Below, piece by piece: positions 11,072 to 22,856 of a stretch of DNA of 64,000 nt (positions are counted from its first letter, which is position 1; every line of letters begins with the position of its first letter). Both the position numbers and the translations under genes were made by a program. Location of the stretch: assembly GCA_002914845.1 (NCBI GenBank), contig JXTC01000517.1, positions 114,675-178,674 on the forward strand, written 5' to 3'. The stretch comes from Trema orientale (taxonomy: Eukaryota > Streptophyta > Magnoliopsida > Rosales > Cannabaceae). The notes beneath the pieces are model-generated. The model was not told where the DNA came from, ran no database searches, and saw only the letters and a program-made list of their open reading frames with translations.

Positions 11072-11723
11072 GGAGAAAGAATGTGTTAAAAAAAACTACT
11101 AATTGGATCATGATTATTATGGATAAGTATTTATTAGCCAATAACAATAAAATGAATAATCTTTTCATTAGTACAAGATTCCACTAGTGTATCATAAATT
11201 TTAACCAGGATAATTCAAAAGTACTAAACGTCCATCATACTTCTATAGAGTATACCAAAATTGACTTCGTGTAATCTATGATACCAAGCTAATCTTTTTA
11301 ACTTTTATGTATCTGCATGTTAAATTTTCACCACATTTTTTTTTTAAGTCATACGTGCATTTTGGTTGAAAAATAACACGTAAAAATAAATTCATAAATT
11401 AATAAATTATCCATTAATTTATCAATAACCCCTCTAAAATAATAATTTTTATACTCCCAAAAAGAAATTGTAAGTGAAAAATCATAATATTCTTGAACTT
11501 TTAACTTGAAAACTTGTATTTCTCATTTCAGTTCAATTTTAAAATACGCATGTAAAGTTGTTTTCCTTTTTTTTTTTTTTTTTTTTTTAATAAAACTGAA
11601 CTCAACCTCATCCTAAGTTTATAACAATGCATATTTGGTATTTTTTTCACGTTGCAGCAACTCAACAAACGATTATCTAGGGTATGTTTGGTAGTAGAGT
11701 TTTTCACTACTACTTGAAAAGTC

Positions 11724-12010
11724 GGCTCCATTTGGAACTTGGATTTTTGGAGGCAAAAGAAAAAAAATCCCAAAGAATTTCATTTTCTCTTATTTGGACT
11801 GAAATAAAAAATTATAGAAATTTTTTTCAAGAAAAGCAAAAATTTGATTTTATTTTATTTTTTAATATATAGAATGTTGACGCATTAATTAGTAAAAGCA
11901 AAAGTACGAAAGTAAAAATTTATAAACTTTTAGGGTATTTTTCTCTTTCTTTTTCCATGATTTTTTCTTACAATTTTTTTCGCTTCAAAATCCAGGTTCC
12001 GAACGGAGCT
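11724..12010. mobile_element. Inverted-repeat element in tandem unit 3
   Basis: Same element and position as 10780-11071, starting GGCTCCATTTGGAACTTGGA. Its presence in units 2 and 3 but not 1 orders the duplications (see findings). Confidence 0.65.
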
Positions 12011-12363
12011 GGAGAAAGAATGTGTTAAAAAAAAAAACCACTAATTAGATCATGATTATTATGGATAAGTATTTATTAGCCAATAATAAGAAAATGAATA
12101 ATCTTTTCATCAGTACAAGATTCCATCAGTATATCATAAATTTTAATCAGGATAATTCATAAATACTAAATGTTTATCGTACTTTTATAGAGTATACTAA
12201 AATTGACTTCACGTAATATATGACACCATGCTAACCTTTTTAACTTTTATGTATCCGCATGTTAATTTTTCACCACATTAATTTTTTTTAAAGTCATACA
12301 TGCATTTTGGTTGAACAATAATACGTAAATACATAAAACATAAACTTGCATATATTCATAAAT

Positions 12364-12925
12364 GGGATAATAACAAAAATATCCCTTGATTTTTGATGAA
12401 ATGCTCAATATATCTCTTCAGTTTTCGTAAATTACAAAAATATCCCATTTGATTGACAAATTAATACAAATTTCACCCCTATAGCTTATTAGCTCAAAAT
12501 TAACAAAAAAAAATCAAAATTACTCTCTCTCTAAACTTGTAACAACAATTTGTTTTTGAAATGACCAAGATACCATTACCTAAATACAATTAAATAGCTA
12601 AAAAAAATAAAAAAGTTTCTTTAAAAAAATTATATAAGACTTTTTTTTACCAAATCTTCTTATTTTTAGTCATTTTTCTCTTTCATTCACACTAGTTTTT
12701 TCTTCATTGAACACTATTTATTGCTCTTTAAGTAATATTTATTTTGTTATAAGTTTAGAAAGAGGGTAATTTGATATTTTCTTTATTAATTTTGATCTAA
12801 TAAGCTATAGGGGTAAAATTTATATTAATTTGCCAATCAGATGAGATATTTTTATAATTTACAAAAACTGAAGGGATATATTGAGCATTTCATAAAAACT
12901 CATGAGATATTTTTGTTATTATCCC
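12364..12925. mobile_element. Mutator-like MITE with about 140-bp inverted repeats
   Basis: A 562-bp element whose two ends match as inverted repeats over roughly 140 bp, both starting GGGATAATAACAAAAATATC. It is flanked by the 9-bp duplication TTCATAAAT (12355-12363) and TTCATAAGT (12926-12934). The neighbouring tandem units give the empty site, reading TTCATAAATTAATAAATT without an insertion (10457 and 11391 regions). No coding capacity. The 9-bp duplication with very long inverted repeats is typical of Mutator-derived MITEs. Confidence 0.92.
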
Positions 12926-13255
12926 TTCATAAGTTAATAAATTATCCATTAATTTATCAATAACCCCTCTAATAGAATAATTTTCGTACTCCCAAAAGGT
13001 ATTATTTTTTAAGGGTTCCACTGTACATCGAAATAGGTCGATTTTTATCACATGATGACTATATATATATATTTTTTTTTGTGACTAGTTGGATTTTCCG
13101 TTATGGCCATCCGTCATGATAAATATTACTATTTCTAAAATAATACTTCCAAAAAATGGTACCCAAAAATTATTTAGGAAGAGGTTAAAAATAAAGGTCG
13201 CACTTCTCTAAGAAGGTTAAGTTGCTAAACACTAATTTCGAAGATACACATATTA

Positions 13256-13676
13256 AGGGTTTCTTTGGATTCGTTTTCTGTTTTTTATTTTTTAAACGTA
13301 AAAAATGAAAATTTTTTTTTTAAAAGTTTGCTTGGCAATCTTGTTTTTATTTTTTGTTTTTAAAAATTATTACCAAAAATTTCAAAAAAAGTGGTAATAA
13401 AAAATTTTTAATACCTTCGTTTTTTTTAAACAAATTTTAAAAACAAAAAAACATACAAATATTTGTACACGAGTGCATATATATATATATACATACACAA
13501 ATACAAGCCTATATGACTCTCTCTCATTATTTGCACATTATTATTTTTGAACAAGTAGTGAAATAAAGTTTGTCAAGCATGTTTCTTATTTTTAAAAATT
13601 GAAAACCAAAACAAAATTTTACTTCTATTTTCAATTTATTTAAACAAAAAACTGGAAATAAATCCAAACAAGCCCT
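13256..13676. mobile_element. MITE, family unassigned
   Basis: About 420 bp with ends AGGGTTTCTTTGGATTCGTT and, read inward from the right, AGGGCTTGTTTGGATTTATT, both followed by T-rich sequence. Noncoding. The flanks do not show a convincing target duplication, so the superfamily is left open. Confidence 0.6.
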
Positions 13677-15426
13677 AAAGTTTCCAGAAACTTTTTTATG
13701 ATTTGTTTACAACTGTTTTTAGCATCTAAACTTCTTTTTTGGAATTTAAGATGGTGGCCACGACTATAATGGGGGTACTCTAATATGACCTTATATAAGG
13801 CCATTTGCTATCAAACGTTTGATTACAAATATAAGGTTCAGATAGAATAATAATAGCTTTGCTCAAATATACTTCATCGCATAGGATTTAAACTACATTC
13901 CAACCCCCTCGGATCAACAGATCTGACATACTCTCCCATCTCTCTCTCCGTCTAGCTCTCTCTCTCTCTCTCTCTCTACTTAAATCCAAAAACTTAAAAT
14001 TGAACGATCTCTCCTGTTTTTCTCTCTTTGGTGCTATTTCTTCCCCTTTTTCTTTAAGAGATGAAGACAAATCTTTCAAATCCATTCTTAAATTTTAGCC
14101 ACAATGATACTCTCTCTCTAACTATGTTGATTTTTTTCTTTTTCTAGGTTATGGATTATTTGGAGTTTGTGAGTATCATTTTCTATGCAAGTTTCGACAT
14201 TTTCTTCTTTATTTTTATTATCTTTTTCATTATTTTTCGGTAACCAAGATTGGACACTAATGTGTGCCTCTAATTTTTTCAAGATAATAATCATCGAGTC
14301 CTATGATGATTGGTGATATTTTTGAGATAATGGTTAAAAATAAATATTTGGAGATTCTGTAATTAGGAAAAATAAACAGAAGTAAAATTAACTAAAAAAG
14401 AATGAGCAAGCCCGAAAAGAAACAAAAGAAGCCAAGAAATACTCCCCAAACACTTTTTTCTTTGAATTCGTATGGGTTGTTTCATTTCATATGACATCCT
14501 CCAGAAACTAAAAAGAGAAGCAGACTGTGAAAGAATGTGCAAAGTTTCATCTTCTTTGAATATTTGGGAGAGTTTTACTTCTCTGTTCTCCGTCTCAAAT
14601 TTTTTTTTTCTTTATTATTTCTCTTTTTTCCTTTCAAACGAAACTACCTCTGCCACTTATTCAAAAATGGGTTTATAACGAAAGTTCAAGATTTTTCTTT
14701 TGATGAGAATCAATGGTGTTAATTATGTATTTTTTTTGAAAGATTTAAAGATTTTTATTCTATGAGAATTAATACCATCTATATCTATTCTATGAGAATT
14801 AATACCATCTATATCTATTTCCATAATTAGTTTTATTTAAAGAATTCAATAATTTTTTGAAAATTTTCCTTCACAGACTATTCAGTCATCGAGGCAAAGG
14901 CCACGAAGAAGGAAGAAGGAAGAAGAAAGAAGACAGAGCTCCCTTTTTTTTTTTTTTTGTGTCCTTCTCTATTTTGAGTTTTGGTACAGTACATCACATT
15001 TCGTGTTCACTCATTTATCTAACTATCATTTCTTACCATCACACGGCTCAAAATTGACAGCCTTACATAGGGACAAAACAAGAGCCCTTACTATAGACAT
15101 GCCCCAAGATGGTTATATAATATAAGCGGTACTCTAATATTTTCGAAAGGGTAAGACTTCTGCCAAGCCAGGCCCATTAAGTTTACGAATCAACTCATAC
15201 TGGACTAGACCCATATTCTAAGTTCAGTCCAGGCCCAATCCGGTATGAATTTTATGTGGATCTACCGTGGAACTCACTTGCCTGGATTGGCATTTGGCAA
15301 ATGTTTGATTTGTGCTGTTTATTTTATATGCAGTTTGCTGAATGAGATTATGGGAATCCTTAGATCTTGACTGTTAGGTAGATATTACATTAGACAAAGA
15401 AATATAATACAAAACATAAACCCAAC
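13677..15426. other. Intergenic, no gene recognised
   Basis: Mixed unique-looking and low-complexity sequence. It holds a (CT)n microsatellite near 13950-13977 and a perfect 30-bp tandem duplication at 14757-14816. A 65-aa minus-strand frame over the microsatellite (13888-14085) has no recognisable domain and owes its Arg/Glu run to the repeat. Confidence 0.45.
14757..14816. repeat. Perfect 30-bp tandem duplication
   Basis: The unit beginning TATTCTATGAGAATTAATAC occurs twice in a row (14757-14786 and 14787-14816) without a mismatch, which suggests a recent slippage or copy event. Confidence 0.85.
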
Positions 15427-15593
15427 TGGGGCTATAGCTCAATTGGTCCAAGACTTGAGGGATGTGTGTGTGAGTCTGTGAGAGTTAGGAGTTCAAACTT
15501 TAGTAGTGTGTGTGTTATTTTTCTTTAAATTTGTAGTAAGTGGTGGTTATTAGTTAAGCTTCACTTTTCTTAAAAAAAAAAAAAAAAAAAAAA
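15427..15593 (+). repeat. tRNA-derived SINE with poly(A) tail
   Basis: The head GGGGCTATAGCTCAATTGG matches a tRNA acceptor/D-arm with the Pol III A box TAGCTCAATTGG. The B-box-like GAGTTCAAACTTT lies about 55 bp downstream. A short body ends in an uninterrupted run of about 21 A at 15573-15593. An intact tRNA is not formed because no anticodon arm and no matching acceptor 3' half are present. The target duplication is uncertain. Confidence 0.8.
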
Positions 15594-15756
15594 ACGAAAC
15601 ATAGAAACATATGTGTTTGTACTATTTATTCATCAACTTCATGGCTATCTGTAATGTGTTATGTGTATATATTTTCTGACAGGTATACGAAACTAATTCT
15701 GCACCATGTCCTGAATTTAGTTCCAGTGGATTTCGGGTCCCTCTTTTGCACAAATA

Positions 15757-15775
15757 ATAATAATAATAATAATAA
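15757..15775. repeat. (AAT)n microsatellite
   Basis: Seven or so AAT repeats in noncoding sequence upstream of the IQD gene. It creates matching poly-Tyr and poly-Asn shadow frames on the two strands. Confidence 0.85.
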
Positions 15776-16138
15776 CATGAATAAAAATTTAAATAATGTA
15801 TGGAATACACAGGGATGCTGTCAAAGGGTTCCATAAGGGTTTATAAAAAAAAAGGGTTCCTTAAGGATTGACCTTCTTGGGCTTTTAGGAATGAGATCAC
15901 CAACTTTTAAAAAAATGGAAAAACAAAGGAATCCAGGTAAGGTTAGTTTTGACCGGTCTTCTTTTTAGTGATCGCAACATGTTTGTTTTATTGCCACAAT
16001 GAGCCAAAACAATGCCCAGGAAGGACACCCTACAACGTACCGCACCAGAGTCCAAGCAGAAGCTGCATAAACATTGACTGCAATAATTAAAAAGCGACTT
16101 GATTTTGACATCTGGGAGGACCACCATGGTCCAGCATG

Positions 16139-16177
16139 CACGTGATATTTCCCCAACTCTGCTGCTACAACCACGTG
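16139..16177 (+). promoter_or_regulatory. Two G-boxes upstream of the IQD gene
   Basis: CACGTG occurs at 16139-16144 and 16172-16177, 27 bp apart and about 770-800 bp before the IQD start codon. G-boxes bind bZIP and bHLH factors in plants, so light, ABA or stress control is possible. Closer in, a TATA-like TTTATAAA lies at 16631-16638 and a CT-rich tract at about 16731-16760, as is common in plant 5' leaders. Function is inferred from motif and position only. Confidence 0.4.
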
Positions 16178-16941
16178 ACTCCATGAGAGGTGCTTTGCCA
16201 AGCTGTTTTTTTTTTGGAAAAAAACTACTATTATTAAAAGGGGAAAGCTAGCAACTCAAACCAATTTCTGTCTTCTTTTTATTATCCACAAAAAAAAAAT
16301 GGTAAAAGAGTACAGCTTTTGCCTCTATTGAAGCACTTTTTGGTAGCTCCTCAACGTGCTCTCTTTCTCTCGTGGCTTTCAAACACCTCGAAATCACTCA
16401 AGCCCCACCACACACACTGTCTGCCTCACACTTTCTCACGTCCTCCTCCTCTCCTCCTTTTAAACTTTAATAATTTTTAGGCCTAAGCAAGAGTTTATTT
16501 GACGTACTATCTGACACCACCCATTACTGTTTTCCATGTCACAAATACTTGAAAAGAAAAAAAAAAAACCAACCTTAAGAGTTTGTAGACCTTTTTTTTT
16601 TTGATAAACAAGAGTTTGTAGACCTTGGAATTTATAAAGAGAGAATATTAATGCTATGATTGAATCTATTATAGTTTTAGCTTACCGCCAGCTCTACAGT
16701 TAGACGTCACAGTCCCTTGTATTATGTGTGTCCCTCTCTCTCTCTCTCTCCCTCTCTCACACTTGTATTAAATATCTCTCTCTTTCACCGAGTTTAAGAG
16801 CTGTGCACTACCCTACAAACTTGATGACTCCATCATATCTTAAACCGGACTCTCATACTGTGTTCTGGCTTTTCTTCTGATCTTTCATTGTTTAAGAGAG
16901 CTGTAAATGCAGCTGGGTTTTTCCTTATTTTCATTTTTCTG

Positions 16942-19153
16942 ATGGGAAAGAAGGGAAGCTCCTCATGGTTGACCGCTGTGAAAAGGGCTTTCAGATCTCC
17001 TACTAAAGAGGACGATTTAGAAAAGGTCTGTTTTTATGTATAAATGTTTTCTTTTGGTTTCTTTATCTCTTTTGGTTACGGGCCAGATCAAAGATATGGC
17101 GGTTTTTTCTAATTTTTGTTTCTGGGCTTTGTGCAGAAAAGGGAAAAACGAAGGTGGATTTTCGGAAAGCCCACAAATCTACAAGAAACATTGACACAAC
17201 AGACCCAACAGGCGCCAAATAATACTAAGAGTACTACTACATCAACTGCAGCAGCCCATGTACCAGTTTCAACTGAGCAAAAGCATGCACTTGCTGTGGC
17301 GGTGGCCACTGCCGAGGCTGCAATGGCCACAGCTCAGGCAGCGGTGGAGGTAGCTCGGCTTACCAGGCCGTCTAATATTCGTGCTACTGCCAGAGAACGG
17401 TATGCAGCCACTGTTATCCAAACGGCTTTTAGAGGGTACTTGGTAAGTGAATGAATAGATCTAAAACCTCTGTTTGTTTCCCTAGAATGTGTGAGAAAGA
17501 AAAAGGAAAATTAATCAAGAAAGTACAGTTTTGACCGACTTGGCTTATATTTTTGTGTGGCTGAAGGCAAGGAGGGCCCTTCGTGCGCTTAAAGGGCTAG
17601 TGAAGTTGCAAGCTTTAGTGAGGGGTCACAATGTGAGAAAGCAAGCCAAGATGACCCTTAGATGCATGCAAGCTCTGGTCAGAGTTCAGGCTCGGGTTCT
17701 GGATCAACGCATGAGGCTCTCCCATGACGGCAGCAGAAAGTCAACATTCAGTGACACAACTAGCGTTTTTGAATCTCGGTACCTTCAAGACATCTCGGAC
17801 AGAAAATCCATGGTGGGTTTCATTGGAAAAGTAACAATTTTTTCTCTACGAGTTACAATCTTTGAAACTGATAGGCAAAAAAAAAACTTTTATGCTTGGT
17901 TTTTTTACGAAGTGAGAAGCTTTGGTTCTTATATCTTTCACTTTCGGTCAAGTACTTTTCTTCCTTTTCTTGAGTCCAAAATAAAATTAGTGGGCAAAAG
18001 AGAGTAGGTTGGGCTTTTCTGAAGTCAAAAATGTTTAAAAACACTACTCTAAATTCTTAGCCTTGCTTATTGTAACGGTATTTGACTGTTACCTGTCATG
18101 TATCACAGTCGAGAGAGGGAAGTAGCATTGCAGATGATTGGGACGAACGGCCTCACACTGTTGAGGAAGTAAAAGCCATGTTACAACACAGGAAAGAGAT
18201 TGCAATGAAGCGTGAGAAGAATCTATCCCAGGCCTTCTCTCAACAGGTATATTTGTTATTACTCGCTCTGTTTTACTCTGTTTTATACAGTTCATATGAG
18301 CTAAACTGGTCAATGTTTACTACAATCAATCAAAAAGATGTGGAGAAACGGTAGAAGCCCTTCAATGGGGAACGAAGACGAGCTTGAAGAGAGACCCAAA
18401 TGGCTAGACCGGTGGATGGCCGCAAAGCCATGGGAGACCAGAGCAAGAGCTTCAACTGACCAGAGAGACCCCATCAAGACCGTTGAAATGGACACTTCTC
18501 AGCCTTGTTCATATTTAGCTCCCAATCTCAGAAGATCAAATCCCAATTACCATCTGCACCAGCAACAACAACAACAACTACACCAACAACAAAGACCCAA
18601 TTCACCTCTCCATAAATCCCACCAAAATCAGCACCACCATTCCCCTGTAACACCCTCGCCATCCAAGACTAGGCCTATTCAAGTCCGGTCAGCCAGCCCT
18701 CGTTGTGGGAGAGAAGACAGAACCTTCCATACATCTCAAACACCAAGCTTAAGGTCCAACTACTATTACAATGGCCGAGTTGGATCAACAAGCACTGCTA
18801 GTGGCAATGGTGGCTCGACATTGCCGAATTACATGGCGGCAACAGAGTCAGCCAAAGCTCGAGTTCGGTCTCAGAGTGCGCCGCGGCAGAGACCCTCAAC
18901 ACCGGAGAGGGAACGGGGAGTTGGGTCGGCGAAGAAACGGCTTTCTTTTCCGGCTCCGGATCCTTATGGAGTAGCAATGCGGTATGGAGGTTATGGCCAT
19001 AATAGCTTGAGGAGTCCAAGCTTTAAGAGTGTAAGCGGTTCCCATTTTGGTGGGGTGGAGCAACAATCTAACTACTCTTCTTGCTACACTGAAAGCATCG
19101 GTGGTGAGATTTCTCCTTCTTCAACTAGTGACTTCAGAAGGTGGCTGAGGTGA
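16942..19153 (+). CDS. IQD18: IQD18-like IQ67-domain calmodulin-binding protein
   Basis: Five exons joined in phase 0: 16942-17025, 17137-17442, 17567-17812, 18109-18246 and 18338-19153, all with GT/AG introns, giving 529 aa. The start [20 protein letters not shown] is the typical family N-terminus. The IQ67 region (about residues 113-180) holds three IQ-type calmodulin-binding segments: [25 protein letters not shown] and [14 protein letters not shown]. The intron inside this domain is the phase-0 intron conserved in the family. Later come [20 protein letters not shown], a Gln/His-rich stretch (residues about 325-340), the [10 protein letters not shown] motif, and the C-terminal blocks [11 protein letters not shown]-like and [15 protein letters not shown] that mark the IQD16-18 group. 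Family members are basic scaffolds that bind calmodulin at microtubules, the plasma membrane or the nucleus and shape cell form. Ala-rich residues about 75-110 are unusual. No break is seen. Confidence 0.95.
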
Positions 19154-19450
19154 TTAGAGCCGGAGATTAGTTAATGTGACTTTTGTTAGTTTGAGAATGT
19201 GATTTAGATATAGTTTTCTGACCCCACCAAAACCAATGGATTGATGAGTCTTTTAGAGATTGTGCTTTTGTGAAATAAACTTACACTTCACCGATTATTA
19301 TTTTCATTATAATTGCTCCTTAAAAGAAAAGCATTGTGACTAGTTTCACTTTTTTAGTTTGAGATTCAAAACGAATGAATTATTTAGAGATTATTGCTTT
19401 TTGTGTAAGAAATAACCCACACTTCACTCATTATTATAATCGTTACCATT
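19154..19450 (+). promoter_or_regulatory. 3' flank with AATAAA signal and a partial duplication
   Basis: AATAAA at 19274-19279, about 120 bp after the stop codon, is a likely polyadenylation signal. The segment from about 19178 to 19315 (GTTAGTTTGAGA, TTTTAGAGATTGTGCTTTTGTG, CTTACACTTCACCGATTATTA) recurs in diverged form at about 19335-19445 (TTTTTTAGTTTGAGATT, TATTTAGAGATT, CACACTTCACTCATTATTA). The downstream copy reads AGAAATAACC where the first has AATAAAC, so the signal is altered there. Confidence 0.6.
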
Positions 19451-20258
19451 TTGTGTTTCTCATAGGATAGGAAAAGCGTAATTGTTAGTTGCTTTTCTAA
19501 AGGCTTTATCCCTTTCTTCTAAAATGCCCATAAGCTGTTGCAGCTTTGCTTGACAACAATAAAGGAGCTGACTATAGGGTCCCATCCCATGACTCTTACC
19601 ACCAAAGTCTTTTCTTCACAGAAATTCATAATGATAGGGCCACCTTAGTACAGACTACAGAGCCATTTAGTAATGGCACTAATAGTGGACCTAATCTGCT
19701 TCTGGGCTCTGGCCCTCACTCTATTATGAGTAGTACACGCCTCCGTAAGTGTAGCTATCAAGACTGGGAGTACTTGAACGGTAACAAATAAAGAACTCAT
19801 TGGAATTTGAGACCCTTCGTAATGCCCCTTAAATATTTGTTTGTATCCCAGTTCAATGATATTGTACAGCACATTAAATTACTTAGGAGTTGGGTGTTAC
19901 TTCTTCTTCTTTTGTAAGTTCAAGGATAAAATATCGAGATATTTTGGGGTTAGAATCGAGTGCCTTTGTCACTAGGCTTTCCCCTTGAGGACATGTATTT
20001 GGGCTGAAGAAGACAAGTAAAATGAATTCTAGCATATTAAATCATGGGAAATTAAGTGGATTACGAGTCTTTTGGCTCTAATTTATTTTTTTGGTAGCGT
20101 TTTTCAGAATTACATGTCCAAAACACCCTTTTATTGGAATGGGTTGGAAATTGCTGTCAGAGCTTTTGAGCTCCATTATTATTCATTTTTTCAAAGGAGG
20201 AGCTGCTGCTTTTACCCATTTCTGCCCCACTTGGCCTCTTCTCTCCCTCTTTCTAAAA
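19451..20258. other. Intergenic, no gene recognised
   Basis: Moderate GC content with short frames on both strands (for example 81 aa at 19546-19791), none with a known domain. The last 190 bp may be the former 5' region of the F-box fragment that follows. Confidence 0.4.
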
Positions 20259-20438
20259 ATGTCAGCCATGCGCCTAGATCTGACTTGCAGAGTATACCCA
20301 GAACTAGATTCCATGGCCATGGACATGGACATGATCGACCACTTCGACCGCCTCCCTGATTCGCGTCTCCTCCTGGTCTTCAACAAGATCGGAGAGGTCA
20401 AGGCCCTCTGCGGATGCTGCGTCGTCCTCCTCCAGTAA
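20259..20438 (+). pseudogene. F-box protein gene fragment (N-terminus only)
   Basis: From ATG at 20259 the frame reads MSAMRLDLTCRVYPELDS, then a Met/Asp run, then IDHFDRLPDSRLLLVFNKIG and VKALCGCCVV before a stop at 20436-20438 (59 aa). The block DHFDRLPDSLLLLVFNKIGDVKALGRCCVVSRRFHSL is the F-box of a family of single-exon plant F-box proteins of the At5g46170/At1g30200 type, normally about 350-400 aa. Here it ends just where the F-box should finish (after CCVV) and all downstream coding sequence is missing. F-box proteins are substrate adaptors of SCF ubiquitin ligases; this fragment could not bind a substrate. A captured or truncated gene copy is likely. Confidence 0.8.
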
Positions 20439-22856
20439 TTGCTATTAATGTAGTTGCTATATTAGAAAACATGAATCGCATATGTTGCAGCTCTAACAAG
20501 TTGGTTAATGGGTTTTGGGATGTCCTTTGCATTTCTAAGTTGTTGTCTAAAGAACTTTGTGAAAACAATTATTACTTGTTTGTTTTCCATTTTTTTTGGA
20601 TGTAGTTGGAAAGAGCAGCTGGGCTATCTTCCAAAGGTGATCATACAAATGTATCGATGAGCATATACTGTGTGGTTATATATATTCTTTCATACTTTTG
20701 AATCATTCTTTGATTAGCCTTGCTAATCTTCTATTATTTTCATACATTCGTCCAATTGTGTATTTTTGAAAGATAAGCACAAATTATGTGATTATAATCC
20801 ACAAATTAAGGTTATATGATATAAAATTATGATTGTTATAAATTGTGTGACTGTAGGTATCACATATATGACTACAATAAAAGAAATGATATAGTGTTAG
20901 ATAAATGTTACTAAACCATTGTTAGCCAATTCCTAACTAAAAAAAAAAAAAAGAAATTGTTGACCGATTACTTATATTCTTATTGTAAAGTTGGCATAAA
21001 TTTTGTGATTTAAAGAAAAAGATAACGGTAACATATAAAAATTGTAAAAATCACGGTAATAGGATCTTATAATGTTCATAACGATATAAAACACATTGTG
21101 ACCTTGAGTCATACAATTGTGATCACGAGTTACAAAATTATGACTACTTCTAATCATGAAGTTAGTAACAATAGAAAATAAATTTATGACCACAAGGTAT
21201 CACAAAAATTGTGACAAATAGTCACACAAATTCTGACTACTTCTAATCACAATGTTATTAATACATTATGACCATTTATCACAAATAGATGAGATTTGAG
21301 TTTGGAAGAGAGATAGAACGAGCAGAGCCTTTAAAGGAATGAAAAAAGTGTTAGTTTGGATACGAAAGAAAAGAAAGTCCTATTTTAAAAAAAAAGAAAA
21401 AAGAAAAAAAGAAGTGATGGCAGGAACTATACATTTGGGAGGGAAAATTTGGAAGAAAGTAGGAAAAATGAGAGAAATACTCATCTAAAAAACATAAAAT
21501 AGCATAAGAGTATTTTCAGAATGAGTATTTTTTCTCTCTCCAACGAGCTACTACAAATGTAAATAATTGCTACTAGAAAAAGTAAAATTGAGAATTGTTA
21601 CTAAAAAAGTAAATTAACACAAAACAGCTCCTGTCTATTATAATTTCTCTTAAATTTATCTTCGTCAATCTCTAATAAGGAGTAGCATAAAATTCCTAAT
21701 ATTAAGAATTAATAATTTCATCACCTAATGAAGTAATGGTCTGCCTGAAGGTCTTCAGTAAATATTTTCATTAGCGGGATTTGAAGCTCCTATGTAGCCA
21801 ACTAGAGATAACATTTTGATCGTGCTCTTTCTCCTCTTTTATTTATTTAAAAAAAAAAAAATTCACTTCTCTTATCCCTTAATATATAGAGGAGAGTCTA
21901 TTGTATAAGATCTACTAATGAGAAGTAGCATGATATCCCCACTAATAAGAATAAATAAACTTACCTCTTTATATGTATTAAGATCTTTGATAGTATAATC
22001 ATAATGAAAATAATTTCTCTTATTACAATGGCACTATTGAATAAAAAATATTAAATATTAATGTCAACACCCTTAAAATCATAGACATGGCTAAATTTGA
22101 CAAGAATTTAATTCCTGACCGTTAAATATGAAATATTGTTTCTATCAAAGCAACAATAAATTGTTTAAATATTAAATTATAAGAATAAGAATTAAATAGT
22201 TTCATGGTAAAATTTGGTTATTTTTTCGTCTATGTATAGCTCAAGCCGATTATAGAAACAAGATTGCTGGAATGTGACTTATAGTCTCGGAAAATGATAA
22301 ATATCCCAATACAGCATGAGTTGCTTGGACATCTTATCTTTTGAAGATGACATGGGTTCACATCTTCTGACTGTTTTTGAAACAATACGTAGGGTCTAAA
22401 AGGTTGTCAAAAAGTTTAATGCATACAAGGTTTTAAAAGGAGTTTGGTCACTCTACCTCTTTATTAGAGAAAAATGCTAAAGAGCCATGTTTAGAATTAA
22501 TTATAGGAAACATAGAGCTAACAAACTAATAAATGGGTGGTGTCATTTGTAAGTTTAAGAGTAGGATTTACCATCTATTGTTATAGGATGAAGCATCAGT
22601 CCCTTAATGTTGTTCAATTCAAAACTAGGGATGTAAATGGGACAAGGCTGATTTTCCATTATATAACCCCATCATTGCCATCATTTTCTCCTTATAACCA
22701 GACCATTACCCATTTCATTTAAATCCCTATGCTTTCACAAGCATTGCTTCCATATTTCGTCTAATTTTATTGCACTCCATACTAGGGGCATTTGATGGGA
22801 ACATTTATTATTTTGCCATTTTTCATGCCTTATGTTCTAACACAGAGAGAATGACG
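20439..22856. other. Intergenic, AT-rich, no gene seen
   Basis: Noncoding. The stretch 20760-21290 has many short variants of GTCACAAATTGTGAC-like palindromic words, and TGACTACTTCTAATCA occurs twice (about 21140 and 21235), suggesting an old, eroded repeat. A SINE fragment lies at 21720-21855. Nothing else recognised. Confidence 0.45.
21720..21855 (+). repeat. SINE fragment (3' part)
   Basis: TTTTCATTAGCGGGATTTGAAGCTCC and the following sequence resemble 5005-5060 of the SINE at 4766-5150, and it ends in an A-run at about 21849-21860. The 5' tRNA-like part is missing. Confidence 0.55.

Larger units (their letters stand above)
9855..13000. repeat. Three-unit tandem duplication (about 0.7-0.96 kb units)
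   Basis: Three consecutive units begin near 9855, 10536 and 11466. Each starts after a GAAATTGTA(T/A)GTGAAAAATCATAATATT-like phrase and contains the same landmarks: TTGTTTTCCTTTTT, ATAACAATGCATATTTGGTA, ACTACTACTTGA, GATTATTATGGATAAGTATTT, AAAATTGACTTC and ATTAATTTATCAATAACCCC. Units 2 and 3 carry a 290-bp inverted-repeat element absent from unit 1, and unit 3 is further interrupted by a 562-bp MITE (12364-12925). No reading frame is conserved between the units, so the array is noncoding. Identity between units is high but not perfect, so the duplications are not very recent. Confidence 0.85.

Noticed and set aside
13888-14085. 65-aa frame with Arg/Glu run
   Set aside because: The run is the CT microsatellite; no domain, no splice signals or homologue recognised.
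15427-15500. Possible tRNA gene
   Set aside because: It has A and B boxes but cannot fold a full cloverleaf and carries a poly(A) tail; it is a SINE.
19546-19872. Short genes on both strands downstream of the IQD gene
   Set aside because: 81- and 75-aa frames overlap in antisense, have no known domain and no clear start context or splice partner.
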